Shown here: piece by piece, positions 15,769-25,618 of the stretch | Position numbering within the stretch: the first letter of the stretch is position 1 | Layout of the letters: the number at the start of each line of letters is the position of its first letter | Assembly: GCF_030450125.1 (NCBI RefSeq) | Contig: NZ_CP123923.1 | Location: 4,216,001 to 4,280,000 of the forward strand | From: Streptomyces sp. WP-1 | Lineage (GTDB): Bacteria; Actinomycetota; Actinomycetes; Streptomycetales; Streptomycetaceae | Direction of reading: 5' to 3' | DNA length: 64,000 bases | Program-made: the position numbers and the translations under genes | Notes under the pieces: model-generated | Database searches by the model: none | Seen by the model: only the letters and a program-made list of their open reading frames with translations | Told to the model about the DNA's origin: nothing

Positions 15769-18023
15769 GCCGCACGCCTCTGGACACGGTCGAGCACGCG
15801 GCCGCGACTCCCGACGTCGAGCTGCCCTGGGCCGAACTCGGTCTGAAGAAGGACGAGTACGAGCGGGTGGTGGAGATCCTCGGCCGCCGCCCGACCGGCG
15901 CGGAGCTCGCCATGTACTCGGTCATGTGGTCCGAGCACTGCTCGTACAAGTCCTCCAAGGTCCATCTGCGCCAGTTCGGCGAGAAGGCGCCCGAGTCGGA
16001 CGCGCTGCTCGTCGGCATCGGCGAGAACGCCGGTGTGGTGGACGTCGGCCAGGGTTACGCGGTCACCTTCAAGGTCGAGTCGCACAACCACCCCTCGTAC
16101 GTGGAGCCCTACCAGGGCGCGGCCACGGGCGTCGGCGGCATCGTCCGCGACATCATCGCGATGGGCGCCCGCCCGGTCGCGGTGGTCGACCCGCTGCGCT
16201 TCGGCGCGGCCGACCACCCCGACACCAAGCGCGTCCTGCCGGGCGTGGTCGCGGGCATCGGCGGCTACGGCAACTGCCTGGGCCTGCCCAACATCGGCGG
16301 CGAGGTCGTCTTCGACGCCTGCTACCAGGGCAACCCGCTGGTCAACGCCGGTGCCATCGGTGTGATGCGGCACGAGGACATCCACCTCGCCAAGGCCTCC
16401 GGCGCGGGCAACCAGGTCATCCTGTACGGCGCCCGGACCGGCGGCGACGGCATCGGCGGCGCCTCGATCCTCGCGTCCGAGACCTTCGACGACGCCAAGC
16501 CCTCGAAGCGGCCCGCGGTGCAGGTCGGCGACCCCTTCCAGGAGAAGCTCCTCATCGAGTGCACCCTGGAGGCGTTCCGGGAGAAGCTGGTCGTCGGCAT
16601 CCAGGACCTGGGCGCGGCCGGACTCTCCTGCGCGACCAGCGAGCTGGCGTCCAACGGCTCCGGCGGCATGCGCGTCACCCTGGACGACGTCCCGCTGCGC
16701 GACTCGACGCTCTCGCCCGAGGAGATCCTCATGAGCGAGTCGCAGGAACGCATGTGCGCGGTCGTGGAGCCCTCGAAGGTCGAGCGGTTCCTGGAGATCT
16801 GCGAGAAGTGGGACGTCATCGCCACCGTCATCGGTGAGGTGACCGACGGCGACCGGCTGGAGATCTTCTGGCACGGCGGCAAGATCGTGGACGTCGACCC
16901 GCGCACGGTCGCGCACGACGGCCCGGTCTACGAGCGCCCGTACGCGCGCCCCTCCTGGCAGGACGCGCTCCAGGCCGACGACGCGAACAAGCTGCCGCGC
17001 CCGGCGACCGCCGAGGAGCTGAAGGACCAGGTCCTCAAGCTCGTCGGGTCCCCGAACCAGGCGTCCAAGAAGTGGATCACCCAGCAGTACGACCACTTCG
17101 TGCAGGGCAACACGGTGCTGGCGCAGCCCGAGGACTCCGGCATGATCCGCGTGGACGAGGAGTCCGGGCTCGGCGTCGCCATCGCGACGGACGGCAACGG
17201 CCGCTACGCCAAGCTGGACCCGTACACGGGCGCGCAGCTGGCGCTGGCGGAGGCGTACCGGAACGTGGCGACGACGGGTGCGAAGCCGCTCGCGGTCTCG
17301 GACTGCCTGAACTTCGGCTCGCCCGAGGACCCGGCGGTGATGTGGCAGTTCGCGGAGGCGGTACGTGGTCTCGCGGACGGCTGCCAGCAGCTCGGCACCC
17401 CGGTGACCGGCGGCAATGTCTCGCTCTACAACCAGACGGGCGAGGCGGCGATCCACCCGACGCCGGTCGTCGCGGTCCTCGGTGTGATCGACGACGTCGC
17501 CCGCCGCACCCCGGTCGCCTTCCAGGAGGAGGGGCAGCTGCTCTATCTCCTCGGCGACACCCGCGAGGAGTTCGGCGGCTCGGCCTGGTCCCAGGTGATC
17601 CACGACCACCTGGGCGGCATGCCTCCGGTGGTCGACCTGGAGCGGGAGCGGCTGCTGGCCGAGATCCTGATCTCCGCCTCCCGCGACGGCATGATCGACT
17701 CCGCGCACGACCTGTCCGACGGCGGTCTCGCGCAGGCCGTGGTCGAGTCGGCGCTGCTGGGCGGGAAGGGCGCGCGCCTGGTCGTCCCCGACGGCCTGGA
17801 CGCCTTCACCTTCCTCCTCTCCGAGTCGGCTGGCCGCGCCCTCGTGGCCGTCCCCCGCTCGGAGGAGCTCCGCTTCACCGACATGTGCGGCGCGCGCGGC
17901 CTGCCGGCCACCCGCATCGGTGTCGTGGACGGCGACGCGCTGGACGTCCAGGGCGAGTTCACCCTCCCCCTGTCCGACCTGCGCGAGGCCCACGAGAGCA
18001 CGATCCCCGCGCTGCTGGCGTGA
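15765..18023 (+). CDS. purL: FGAM synthase large subunit PurL
   Basis: 752 residues, the short type that needs separate PurQ and PurS. It turns FGAR into FGAM with ATP and ammonia. Landmarks are [16 protein letters not shown] near residue 48, the metal/ATP site [14 protein letters not shown] near 100, [14 protein letters not shown], the paired repeat [31 protein letters not shown] and [17 protein letters not shown] 15765 lies in the purQ stop. It is the last gene of purSQL, closed by a very strong hairpin. Confidence 0.97.
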   Translation: MSRTPLDTVEHAAATPDVELPWAELGLKKDEYERVVEILGRRPTGAELAMYSVMWSEHCSYKSSKVHLRQFGEKAPESDALLVGIGENAGVVDVGQGYAVTFKVESHNHPSYVEPYQGAATGVGGIVRDIIAMGARPVAVVDPLRFGAADHPDTKRVLPGVVAGIGGYGNCLGLPNIGGEVVFDACYQGNPLVNAGAIGVMRHEDIHLAKASGAGNQVILYGARTGGDGIGGASILASETFDDAKPSKRPAVQVGDPFQEKLLIECTLEAFREKLVVGIQDLGAAGLSCATSELASNGSGGMRVTLDDVPLRDSTLSPEEILMSESQERMCAVVEPSKVERFLEICEKWDVIATVIGEVTDGDRLEIFWHGGKIVDVDPRTVAHDGPVYERPYARPSWQDALQADDANKLPRPATAEELKDQVLKLVGSPNQASKKWITQQYDHFVQGNTVLAQPEDSGMIRVDEESGLGVAIATDGNGRYAKLDPYTGAQLALAEAYRNVATTGAKPLAVSDCLNFGSPEDPAVMWQFAEAVRGLADGCQQLGTPVTGGNVSLYNQTGEAAIHPTPVVAVLGVIDDVARRTPVAFQEEGQLLYLLGDTREEFGGSAWSQVIHDHLGGMPPVVDLERERLLAEILISASRDGMIDSAHDLSDGGLAQAVVESALLGGKGARLVVPDGLDAFTFLLSESAGRALVAVPRSEELRFTDMCGARGLPATRIGVVDGDALDVQGEFTLPLSDLREAHESTIPALLA

Positions 18024-18029
18024 CCACGA

Positions 18030-18066
18030 AGACCCCCGCCCGGATCCAGGTTCCGGGCGGGGGTCT
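18030..18066 (+). terminator. Terminator after purL
   Basis: A 15-bp stem (AGACCCCCGCCCGGA and complement) with a 7-nt loop, followed by TTCGG. Confidence 0.88.
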
Positions 18067-18108
18067 TTCGGCGTGCACCGCGATCGCCGTCCGCGGTTCA
18101 CGGCGGTG

Positions 18109-18138
18109 CTCACCCACACGGGTGAGTGCGCATAAGCT
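18109..18138 (+). promoter_or_regulatory. Palindrome plus -10 of a leaderless promoter
   Basis: CTCACCC-ACAC-GGGTGAG is a perfect 7+7 inverted repeat at 18109-18126. TAAGCT at 18133-18138 is a -10-like hexamer placed so that transcription begins at the ATG at 18145. The palindrome would then cover the -35 to -10 spacer, as a repressor operator does. No Shine-Dalgarno sequence is present. Confidence 0.55.
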
Positions 18139-18144
18139 CGTTCC

Positions 18145-18942
18145 ATGCCCCCGGCCAAGAAGCGTGCCCGTGCCTACGATTCCGTTCGGACCCGTGCCGC
18201 GGTCCTCGGTCAGCTCGGGGCGGTGCGGGAGGCCGTACGCGGGCTGAGTGACGAGCAGTTGGCGGGGGCGACCCGGCTCGGGGGCTGGTCCGTGCGGGAG
18301 TTGGTCGTGCACATCGGGATGGCGGTGACGGCCGTACCGCGGGCGCTCGCGCAGCCCGAGCCGGCCACGGCGGATGCGGTGCTGCTCGACTGGCCGTTCG
18401 CGACCGCCGCCAACTTCGCGGCCATCGACGCGTTCACCCGGGACCTCACCGCCGAGCACCCCGACCTCGACGCCTACCTCGCGGACCTCGACGCCGCCCT
18501 GCGCGCCCTTCTCGCCGAGCACCCCGGCAGCCGGCTGCTGCCGACCAACGCCGGTGTCCTGTCCCTGGACGACTACCTGGTCACCCGCGCCGTCGAACTC
18601 GTCGTGCACACCGACGACCTGAACGCCGCCGTGCCGGGGCTCGACGTGCCGTACGACCGGCAGGCGCTCGCCGCCACCACCCGGCTGCTCGCCGACGCGC
18701 TCGCGGCGAAGGCGCCCGGCGGCTCCACCGAGGTGCGTGTGCCGCCGTACGCCGTGGTGCAGTGCGTGGCGGGGCCCCGGCACACCCGCGGCACCCCGCC
18801 CAACGTGGTGGAGACCGACCCGCTGACGTGGGTACGGCTCGCCACCGGGCGGCTGGACTGGCAGACGGCCGTGGACGAGGCCAAGGTCAGCGCGAGCGGG
18901 GAGCGGGCCGACATCGGGGGACTGCTGCCGGTCATGTCCTGA
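18145..18942 (+). CDS. Mycothiol-dependent maleylpyruvate isomerase family protein
   Basis: 265 residues. The N-terminal half fits the DinB-like four-helix MDMPI_N domain: GWSVRELVVHIGMA near residue 50 holds one metal His, and VTRAVELVVHTDDLNAA near 155 gives the second His and acidic residue. The roughly 90-residue C-terminal half (about 170-265) resembles the SCP-like domain joined to many such enzymes, with LATGRLDWQTA near the end. Mycothiol is the actinobacterial thiol, so a mycothiol-S-transferase or isomerase role is likely, but the substrate is unknown. It starts at ATG with no leader and a palindromic site directly upstream. It is followed closely by a META lipoprotein gene. Confidence 0.82.
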   Translation: MPPAKKRARAYDSVRTRAAVLGQLGAVREAVRGLSDEQLAGATRLGGWSVRELVVHIGMAVTAVPRALAQPEPATADAVLLDWPFATAANFAAIDAFTRDLTAEHPDLDAYLADLDAALRALLAEHPGSRLLPTNAGVLSLDDYLVTRAVELVVHTDDLNAAVPGLDVPYDRQALAATTRLLADALAAKAPGGSTEVRVPPYAVVQCVAGPRHTRGTPPNVVETDPLTWVRLATGRLDWQTAVDEAKVSASGERADIGGLLPVMS

Positions 18943-18977
18943 GGGAACCGGTACGGGCACCCGGACGTCGTAACCGT

Positions 18978-19424
18978 ATGAAACGGACCAGAGCACCCGC
19001 CGCACTCGCCCTTCTCCTCCCCCTGGCGGTGGCCTGTGGCGCCGCGCCCGCGCACAGTGGAGCGGTGACCGTGGACGAACCCCTGACCGGCGTCGAATGG
19101 CGCGTCGTGAGCGTCACCGCCGACGGCGCCACGCACCGCGCGCCGCTCGCCGCCCGCCTGCTCCTGCGCGACGACGGAACCGCCACCGGCAACCTCGGCT
19201 GCAACAGCTTCAGCGCCCCCGCCACCCTGCGCGGCGACCGCGTCACCTTCGGGCAGCTGCGCACCACCAGGATGGCCTGCGACGAGTCCCGGATGGCGTT
19301 CGAGCGGCTGCTCGGCGGGCTGCTCGGCGGCCGGGCGCTCACCGTCGCCCCCGGCCACGGCAAGCTCACGCTCACCACGAGTCACGGGGACCACGTCAAC
19401 CTCACCCGCAGCACACCAGAATGA
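18978..19424 (+). CDS. META-domain (HslJ-like) lipoprotein
   Basis: 148 residues. A signal peptide with basic start MKRTRAPAALALLLPL ends in the lipobox LAVACG, so the mature protein should be anchored outside the membrane by its Cys. The META domain follows: LTGVEWRVVSV, LLLRDDGTATGNLGCNSFS, then RTTRMACDESRMAFE, with the GNLGCNSFSA motif typical of the family. HslJ/META proteins are linked to stress tolerance, with no known enzyme activity. It is 35 bp after the preceding gene and probably cotranscribed. Confidence 0.88.
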   Translation: MKRTRAPAALALLLPLAVACGAAPAHSGAVTVDEPLTGVEWRVVSVTADGATHRAPLAARLLLRDDGTATGNLGCNSFSAPATLRGDRVTFGQLRTTRMACDESRMAFERLLGGLLGGRALTVAPGHGKLTLTTSHGDHVNLTRSTPE

Positions 19425-19590
19425 TGTGCGACACCTCACTCACGCATACGGCCAAACCGCCCCGTAAAAAGTCGCCGACGGCTGCGGAAAGTCCCGCGTG
19501 ATACCAGAAACGCCGCGCTGACCTGCGTGGACGCGGAAAGCGACAAGGTGATCCACGAACCACCCGTCCGTTACGACCGCGTATCCCCAA

Positions 19591-19628
19591 TTCGGACCAG
19601 TGGTCGATCTCGCCTACACTCGGTGCTG
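19591..19628 (+). promoter_or_regulatory. purF promoter, apparently leaderless
   Basis: TTCGGA (19591-19596) and TACACT (19615-19620) are 18 bp apart, fitting a housekeeping (HrdB-type) promoter. The GTG of purF at 19628 lies at the expected transcription start. There is no ribosome-binding site before it. Confidence 0.5.
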
Positions 19629-21157
19629 TGCCACGTGGTGACGGTCGACTCAATCACGACCTGCTCCCCGGTGAGAAAGGCCCCCAGGACGCGTGTGGCG
19701 TCTTCGGTGTCTGGGCTCCGGGTGAAGAGGTCGCAAAGCTCACGTACTTCGGGCTCTACGCCCTCCAGCACCGGGGTCAGGAATCCGCGGGAATCGCGGT
19801 CAGCAATGGCTCCCAGATCCTCGTCTTCAAGGACATGGGCCTGGTCTCCCAGGTCTTCGACGAGACCTCTCTCGGATCGCTCCAGGGTCATATCGCGGTC
19901 GGACACGCCCGCTACTCGACCACCGGCGCCTCCGTGTGGGAGAACGCCCAGCCGACGTTCCGCGCCACCGCGCACGGCTCGATCGCGCTCGGCCACAACG
20001 GCAACCTGGTCAACACGGCGCAGCTCGCCGAGATGGTCGCCGAACTCCCGAACGAGAACAACAGCCGCTCCACCCGGGTCGCGGCCACCAACGACACCGA
20101 CCTGCTGACGGCGCTGCTCGCCGCCCAGGTCGACGAGGACGGCAAGCCGCTGACCATCGAGGAGGCCGCCCACCAGGTCCTCCCGAAGGTCCGGGGCGCC
20201 TTCTCGCTCGTCTTCATGGACGAGCACACCCTCTACGCCGGCCGTGACCCCCAGGGCGTCCGCCCGCTGGTCCTCGGCCGCCTGGAGCGCGGCTGGGTGG
20301 TCGCCTCCGAGTCCGCCGCCCTGGACATCTGCGGCGCCAGCTTCGTCCGCGAGATCGAGCCGGGCGAGTTCGTCGCCATCGACGAGAACGGCCTGCGCAG
20401 CTCGCGATTCGCGGAAGCAAAGCCCAAGGGCTGTGTCTTCGAGTACGTGTACCTGGCCCGCCCGGACACCGACATCGCCGGCCGGAACGTGTACCTCTCC
20501 CGCGTGGAGATGGGCCGCCGGCTCGCCAAGGAGGCCCCGGTCGAGGCCGACCTGGTGATAGCCACCCCGGAGTCGGGCACCCCGGCCGCGATCGGCTACG
20601 CCGAGGCATCGGGCATCCCGTTCGGCGCCGGACTGGTGAAGAACGCCTATGTGGGCCGTACGTTCATCCAGCCCTCGCAGACCATCCGCCAGCTGGGCAT
20701 CCGGCTGAAGCTGAACCCGCTCAAGGAAGTCATCAAGGGCAAGCGCCTGGTGGTCGTGGACGACTCGATCGTGCGCGGCAACACCCAGCGGGCCCTGGTG
20801 CGCATGCTCCGCGAGGCGGGCGCCGCCGAGGTGCACATCCGCATCTCCTCGCCGCCGGTGAAGTGGCCCTGCTTCTTCGGCATCGACTTCGCCACCCGCG
20901 CCGAGCTGATCGCCAACGGCATGACGATCGACGAGATCGGCACCAGCCTCGGCGCCGACTCGCTCGCCTACATCTCCATCGACGGCATGATCGACGCGAC
21001 CACCATCGCCAAGCCGGACCTGTGCCGCGCCTGCTTCGACGGCGAGTACCCGATGGAGCTGCCGGACCCGGAGCTGCTCGGCAAGCAGCTGCTGGAGACC
21101 GAGCTGGCGGCCGGTCCGGCCGAAACGGCCGCGGCCGACGCGATCCGCCGCCCGTAA
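19628..21157 (+). CDS. purF: Amidophosphoribosyltransferase
   Basis: First committed step of purine synthesis: PRPP and glutamine to 5-phosphoribosylamine. 509 residues. The N-terminal Ntn glutaminase domain carries a propeptide before the catalytic Cys of DACGVFGVW (Cys near 23). Then YFGLYALQHRGQESAG, HARYSTTG and LGHNGNLVN follow. The phosphoribosyltransferase domain has the PRPP loop LVVVDDSIVRGNTQ near 375. The Cys residues of the C-terminal KPDLCRACFDGEYP and of VKWPCFFGID match the Fe-S type PurF of Gram-positive bacteria. It forms an operon with purM, 35 bp downstream. Confidence 0.97.
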   Translation: MPRGDGRLNHDLLPGEKGPQDACGVFGVWAPGEEVAKLTYFGLYALQHRGQESAGIAVSNGSQILVFKDMGLVSQVFDETSLGSLQGHIAVGHARYSTTGASVWENAQPTFRATAHGSIALGHNGNLVNTAQLAEMVAELPNENNSRSTRVAATNDTDLLTALLAAQVDEDGKPLTIEEAAHQVLPKVRGAFSLVFMDEHTLYAGRDPQGVRPLVLGRLERGWVVASESAALDICGASFVREIEPGEFVAIDENGLRSSRFAEAKPKGCVFEYVYLARPDTDIAGRNVYLSRVEMGRRLAKEAPVEADLVIATPESGTPAAIGYAEASGIPFGAGLVKNAYVGRTFIQPSQTIRQLGIRLKLNPLKEVIKGKRLVVVDDSIVRGNTQRALVRMLREAGAAEVHIRISSPPVKWPCFFGIDFATRAELIANGMTIDEIGTSLGADSLAYISIDGMIDATTIAKPDLCRACFDGEYPMELPDPELLGKQLLETELAAGPAETAAADAIRRP

Positions 21158-21192
21158 CACCCCCGCAGTACGACACGAAAGCTCTCACAGTC

Positions 21193-22260
21193 ATGTCTGA
21201 GACAACTGGTGCCAGCTACGCAGCGGCGGGCGTCGACATCGAGGCGGGCGACCGCGCCGTCGAGCTGATGAAGGAGTGGGTCAAGAAGACCCGGCGCCCC
21301 GAGGTCCTCGGCGGCATCGGCGGCTTCGCCGGACTCTTCGACGCCTCCGCCCTCAAGCGCTACGAGCGCCCCCTGCTCGCCTCCGCCACGGACGGCGTGG
21401 GCACCAAGGTGGACATCGCCCGCCGCCTGGGCGTCTACGACACCATCGGCCACGACCTGGTCGCCATGGTCATGGACGACATCGTGGTGTGCGGCGCCGA
21501 GCCGCTGTTCATGACCGACTACATCTGCGTCGGCAAGGTCCACCCCGAGCGGGTCGCCGCCATCGTCAAGGGCATCGCGGAGGGCTGTGTGCTGGCCGGC
21601 TGCGCCCTGGTCGGCGGTGAGACGGCCGAACACCCGGGCCTGCTCGGCGCGGACGACTTCGATGTCGCGGGCGCCGGTACGGGCGTCGTGGAGGCCGACC
21701 GGCTGCTCGGCCCGGACCGCATCCGCGAGGGCGACACCGTGATCGCCATGGCGGCCTCCGGGCTTCACTCGAACGGGTACTCCCTGGTCCGCCACGTCCT
21801 GCTGAACACGGCGGGCCTGGCCCTGGAGTCGGAGGTGGCCGAGCTGGGCCGCACCCTCGGCGAGGAGCTGCTGGAGCCCACCAAGATCTACTCGCTGGAC
21901 TGCCTGGCGCTGACCCGCACGGCCGAGGTGCACGCCTTCAGCCACATCACCGGCGGCGGGCTCGCGGCCAACCTGGCCCGGGTGATCCCGGACGACCTGC
22001 ACGCCGTGGTCGACCGCGCCACCTGGACCCCGGGCGCGATCTTCGACCTGGTCGGCAGGACCGGGAACGTGGCACGCCTGGAGCTGGAGAAGACGCTGAA
22101 CATGGGCGTCGGCATGATGGCGATCGTCCCCGGGGAATCCACCGAGGTGGCCCTCGCGACGCTGGCCGACCGGGGCGTCGAGGCCTGGGTGGCCGGTGAG
22201 ATCACCGAGCGCGGCGACAAGGACAGCGGCGCGGAGCTGGTGGGGGACTACGCGAACTGA
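21193..22260 (+). CDS. purM: AIR synthetase (phosphoribosylformylglycinamidine cyclo-ligase)
   Basis: 355 residues. Converts FGAM to AIR with ATP. Landmarks: YAAAGVDIEAGDRAVELM at the N-terminus, LLASATDGVGTKVDIA near residue 62 (metal/ATP loop), DDIVVCGAEPLFMTDY, GCALVGGETAEHPG, ASGLHSNGYSLVR and SHITGGGLAANLAR. ATG 21193 is chosen although the open frame extends far into purF; family members begin MSETTGASYAAAGVD. It lies 35 bp after purF, same operon. Confidence 0.97.
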   Translation: MSETTGASYAAAGVDIEAGDRAVELMKEWVKKTRRPEVLGGIGGFAGLFDASALKRYERPLLASATDGVGTKVDIARRLGVYDTIGHDLVAMVMDDIVVCGAEPLFMTDYICVGKVHPERVAAIVKGIAEGCVLAGCALVGGETAEHPGLLGADDFDVAGAGTGVVEADRLLGPDRIREGDTVIAMAASGLHSNGYSLVRHVLLNTAGLALESEVAELGRTLGEELLEPTKIYSLDCLALTRTAEVHAFSHITGGGLAANLARVIPDDLHAVVDRATWTPGAIFDLVGRTGNVARLELEKTLNMGVGMMAIVPGESTEVALATLADRGVEAWVAGEITERGDKDSGAELVGDYAN

Positions 22261-22276
22261 CGCCTACGGTGTGGTG

Positions 22277-22330
22277 CCCGCGAGACCTGCTCGCGGGTAG
22301 CACAGAAGCCGGCCGGTGGCTGTGCCACCG
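22277..22330. terminator. Double hairpin between purM and the converging DUF3073 gene
   Basis: CCCGCGAG-ACCTG-CTCGCGGG (22277-22297) is followed by CGGTGGC-TGT-GCCACCG (22314-22330). Both are perfect stems placed between convergent genes, so they can end transcription both ways. Confidence 0.65.
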
Positions 22331-22354
22331 ACCGGACTGGTGCTCAGTGCAAGG

Positions 22355-22603
22355 TCAAGCGCCGCGACGGTGTTGTGAGGGACCGTCGTCCTCGTCCTCG
22401 TCGTCCTCATAGAGGTCGGCGTAACGGGAGTAAAGGTCGTCCTCGTCCTCGTCATCGTCCTCGAAAGGCTCGCCGTTCGGCGGCTGGTTCGAAGTTGATG
22501 CGCCCAGTTCACTGGCCAGACGTGACAGGTCAGTCCCACCGCTGTTGTACTTCAGCTGGCGGGCGACCTTTGTCTGCTTGGCCTTGGCCCGGCCGCGCCC
22601 CAT
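22355..22603 (-). CDS. DUF3073 family protein
   Basis: 82 residues, starting MGRGRAKAKQTKVARQLKY, the invariant N-terminus of the actinobacterial DUF3073 family. A short Ser/Asn-rich middle is followed by an extremely acidic tail (EDDDEDEDD and YEDDEDEDD) and a basic end. The function is unknown; the basic head and acidic tail suggest nucleic-acid or ribosome contact (inference). ATG 22603 is used because this is where family homology starts, though the frame is open upstream. Confidence 0.9.
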   Translation of the reverse strand: MGRGRAKAKQTKVARQLKYNSGGTDLSRLASELGASTSNQPPNGEPFEDDDEDEDDLYSRYADLYEDDEDEDDGPSQHRRGA

Positions 22604-22921
22604 GGCTCGACCCCCTCGGTGACGGGGCTCGACGGCCCCAGAGTCTGACACGCGTTCATGATCTGGATCGGACTCTCCGTGGAGAGGCCGGTCCGTAGGG
22701 CTTCCACGGTACCTGAGCCCGCGCCCATACGGTACGTCGCCCGCAGCACGCGCGTGTGCACAGAACCTTCGAGGCGCCCTGTCCTCGCTGGTCAGTGGCG
22801 ATTTTAACCACTTATCGGGGAACGACCCGCCGATGGAAGTGAGAGTTCTCTCCAAGCTGCCCTCGGCGGGTACCGCTCATGTGTGCGAAGCCGGGTGTCC
22901 GGAGCCCTCCGCGCGGTCGGT

Positions 22922-24025
22922 TCAGCGCCCGCTGCGGCCCGCGCGCGCCTCGGCCATCCGCTGCTCGGCGATCCGGTCGGCCGCCGCGGCCGGCGGGATC
23001 CCGTCTTCCTTCGCACGTGCGAATATGGCCAGGGTGGTGTCGAAGATCCGCGTCGCCTTCGCCTTGCACCGCTCGAAGTCGAAGCCGTGCAGTTCGTCGG
23101 CCACCTGGATGACCCCGCCCGCGTTCACCACGTAGTCCGGCGCGTAGAGGATCCCGCGGTCGGCGAGGTCCTTCTCCACACCCGGGTGGGCGAGCTGGTT
23201 GTTGGCCGCGCCGCACACCACCTCGGCGGTGAGCACCGGCACGGTCTCGTCGTTCAGGGCGCCGCCGAGCGCGCAGGGCGCGTAGACGTCCAGGCCCTCC
23301 AGGCGGATCAGCGCGTCGGTGTCGGCGACCGCCGTCACGCCCTCGTGCTCGTCGAGGATCCGCCGGACGGCGTCCGGGCGGACATCCGTGATCACGACCT
23401 TCGCGCCCTCGTCCAGCAGGTGGCGCACCAGGTGGTGGCCGACCTTGCCGACCCCGGCGACACCGACCGTGCGGTCGCGCAGCGAGGGGTCGCCCCACAG
23501 GTGCTGGGCGCTGGCGCGCATGCTCTGGTAGACGCCGTAGGCGGTCAGCACCGAGGAGTCGCCGGCGCCGCCGTTCTCCGGGGAGCGGCCGGTGGTCCAG
23601 CGGCACTCGCGGGCCACCACGTCCATGTCGGCCACATAGGTGCCGACGTCGCAGGCGGTGACGTAGCGCCCGCCGAGGGAGGCGACCATCCGGCCGTAGG
23701 CGAGGAGGAGTTCCTCGGTCTTGTCGCGCTCGGGGTCGCCGATGATCACGGCCTTGCCGCCGCCGTGGTCCAGGCCGGCCATGGCGTTCTTGTACGACAT
23801 CCCGCGCGCGAGGTTGAGCGCGTCGGCGACGGCCTCGGCCTCGGTGGCGTACGGGTAGAAGCGGGTGCCGCCGAGGGCGGGGCCCAGAGCGGTGGAGTGG
23901 AGCGCGATCACGGCCTTGAGGCCACTGGCGCGGTCCTGGCAGAGCACGACCTGCTCATGACCGCCCTGCTCCGAGTGGAACAGGGTGTGCAGGACATCAG
24001 CAGGCGCGCCGGATACGTCGGTCAC
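22922..24025 (-). CDS. vdh: Valine (branched-chain amino acid) dehydrogenase
   Basis: 367 residues. NAD-dependent oxidative deamination of valine and other branched-chain amino acids, feeding acyl-CoA precursors for polyketides. It matches the Glu/Leu/Phe/Val dehydrogenase family: [10 protein letters not shown] with [20 protein letters not shown] (substrate and catalytic Lys region, about 60-95), and the NAD-binding [16 protein letters not shown] near 190. GAANNQLA and [13 protein letters not shown] complete the signature. GTG 24025 has AGGAG 8 nt upstream. S. coelicolor vdh (SCO4089) occupies the same place beside bldC. Confidence 0.95.
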   Translation of the reverse strand: MTDVSGAPADVLHTLFHSEQGGHEQVVLCQDRASGLKAVIALHSTALGPALGGTRFYPYATEAEAVADALNLARGMSYKNAMAGLDHGGGKAVIIGDPERDKTEELLLAYGRMVASLGGRYVTACDVGTYVADMDVVARECRWTTGRSPENGGAGDSSVLTAYGVYQSMRASAQHLWGDPSLRDRTVGVAGVGKVGHHLVRHLLDEGAKVVITDVRPDAVRRILDEHEGVTAVADTDALIRLEGLDVYAPCALGGALNDETVPVLTAEVVCGAANNQLAHPGVEKDLADRGILYAPDYVVNAGGVIQVADELHGFDFERCKAKATRIFDTTLAIFARAKEDGIPPAAAADRIAEQRMAEARAGRSGR

Positions 24026-24221
24026 TGTGGTGACTCCTGTGTTAGCGGCGGGTGGGGACAGCTCCCGTACGGGTGGCGGGTGCTGGTGGCATGAGCGTAG
24101 AGCCTGCGTGCGGGCACCGTCCGCGCAGTGTTCAGGATCACTCGCACGGGCTCACCGCACCCCCCTGGCCGTGGCACGATTCGCAGTGTTTCCAGCCGGG
24201 TCCGATGGGGAGGGAGCAGGC

Positions 24222-25064
24222 GTGCCGAAGGTGTCCTCCGTGGTCGTCCCCTATGCCGCCTACCTGCGCGTGTACGAGCCGCTGGGCGCCTTCCCGGAGC
24301 CGGAGCGCGGCCACTGGGCGCGCTACGCCCGCCGCCCGGACCGGCCCTCGTACCAGGACGAACTGCGGCGCTCGCTCGCCGACTTGGTGCCGACCCCGCC
24401 CATCGCCGTGCCGGTGCACGAGAGCGGCGACGCCTTCGTGCTGGAGGTCGACGGGGTGGTCTGCGTGTGTCCCTGGCGGACCCGGCTGCGCGGCTGGCAG
24501 GCGCTGGGGGAACTCGGCGAGGAGCTGCCCCCGCCGGTGCTGGACGCGGTGCTGCCGCCGGTGGTGCGCCGGCAGGCGGCCCTGGACTACGAGCGCTGGC
24601 TCGGCCGCAACCCCGACGCCCGCCCCTGGATCCGCACGGCGACCTGGCAGGTGCCGGTGAACTGGTTCGTGCTGGTCACGGACGAGGAACGGCAGTACGA
24701 CAAGGCGACCGCCGAGGCGCCCCCGGTGCTGCGCTACCGCACGCCGATGGTGCAGGCCCGGCGCCGGGTGGCCCGGGCGCTGCGCACCCTGAAGGAGACC
24801 GTGGCGGAAGGCCCGCTGATCGACGGCCTGCTGGACGTCGGCCGCTGGCTGGAGGAGTTCCATCCGAGGTCGCTGGTGGAGCTGGACTACGGCGGACTGG
24901 TGCATGTGCTGCCGGCCGACGAGTTGGCGGACGACCACTCGGCGGCGGACGTGGCCGAGGGCATCGAGGCGCTGCGCCAGGGCGACGAGGCGGCGGCCGG
25001 GGAGGCGTACGCGCGGCTCGTGGAGCGGTGGCGTGCGGTGCGGGACCGGCGTTCGGCGAACTGA
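24222..25064 (+). CDS. Conserved Streptomyces hypothetical protein next to bldC
   Basis: 280 residues, divergent from vdh and upstream of bldC. It starts at GTG 24222 with GGGAGGGAG before it; the open frame begins earlier without support. No transmembrane or signal segments. The sequence is rich in Arg, Pro and Trp, for example VVVPYAAYLRVYEPL, VCVCPWRTRLRGWQ and DARPWIRTATWQVPVNWF. The C-terminal third is helical and acidic (SAADVAEGIEALRQGDE). I recognise it only as the conserved neighbour of bldC in streptomycetes; its function is unknown. Confidence 0.82.
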   Translation: MPKVSSVVVPYAAYLRVYEPLGAFPEPERGHWARYARRPDRPSYQDELRRSLADLVPTPPIAVPVHESGDAFVLEVDGVVCVCPWRTRLRGWQALGELGEELPPPVLDAVLPPVVRRQAALDYERWLGRNPDARPWIRTATWQVPVNWFVLVTDEERQYDKATAEAPPVLRYRTPMVQARRRVARALRTLKETVAEGPLIDGLLDVGRWLEEFHPRSLVELDYGGLVHVLPADELADDHSAADVAEGIEALRQGDEAAAGEAYARLVERWRAVRDRRSAN

Positions 25065-25618
25065 CGTTCAAACAGAAACCGCCAAAACGTGACCCGCGCC
25101 ACAGCTGAGACGGTCCTCAACGGCGTACGGTCAAGCGCGTTTCACTCAACTGACGGGGTGTCGGCCCCGATCCGGGCGTTTGCGTCGAGGACGCCCGAAA
25201 GGTGATGGACTGCACGTACGGGGCCCTTGCGCCTCTTCCCCCTCCTCATGCCAAAATAGGACAAGGAGTCCGGGGAGGGCTCCTTCCGTCCAAGTGTGGT
25301 GCACTATGGGCGGAATCTCTGCATTGCACGCTTTGGGGGGTCTGGTGCCTCCTGATCGCCCTGTGACTGATCGTCACGGTGGCGTGACTGTCCGCTATGG
25401 CATGGTCCATCGGCTTCCGTCGCTGATGAACACCTGGGAGGGCAATTCCATCGGTTTGGCCGACCGGGCTGGACAGATGGTGTAGTTGTAGTGCCGAGGA
25501 CAAGCCGTTCGTCCTATAACCGACTCGACTCGCGTCCGCCATTTCGGGCAACGCGGGTCAAGGTGCAGAATTTAGAGGAAAGAACCGAGAAGGTTCGGTT
25601 CTCCCGAGGAGGCCGCTC
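25065..25618. other. Long bldC upstream region
   Basis: 554 bp without a convincing gene. It includes a near-perfect palindrome at 25363-25377 (GTGAC-TGATC-GTCAC) and a second GTGACTG nearby at about 25385. There is a small hairpin AGGAC...GTCCT at about 25497-25515. A long leader or several operators for bldC would fit; I cannot place the promoter with confidence. Confidence 0.5.
25363..25377 (+). promoter_or_regulatory. Palindrome upstream of bldC
   Basis: GTGAC-TGATC-GTCAC, 5-bp arms with a 5-bp spacer, about 240 bp before the bldC start. Its length suits a dimeric repressor or a Crp-like site with one extra base. Confidence 0.35.
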
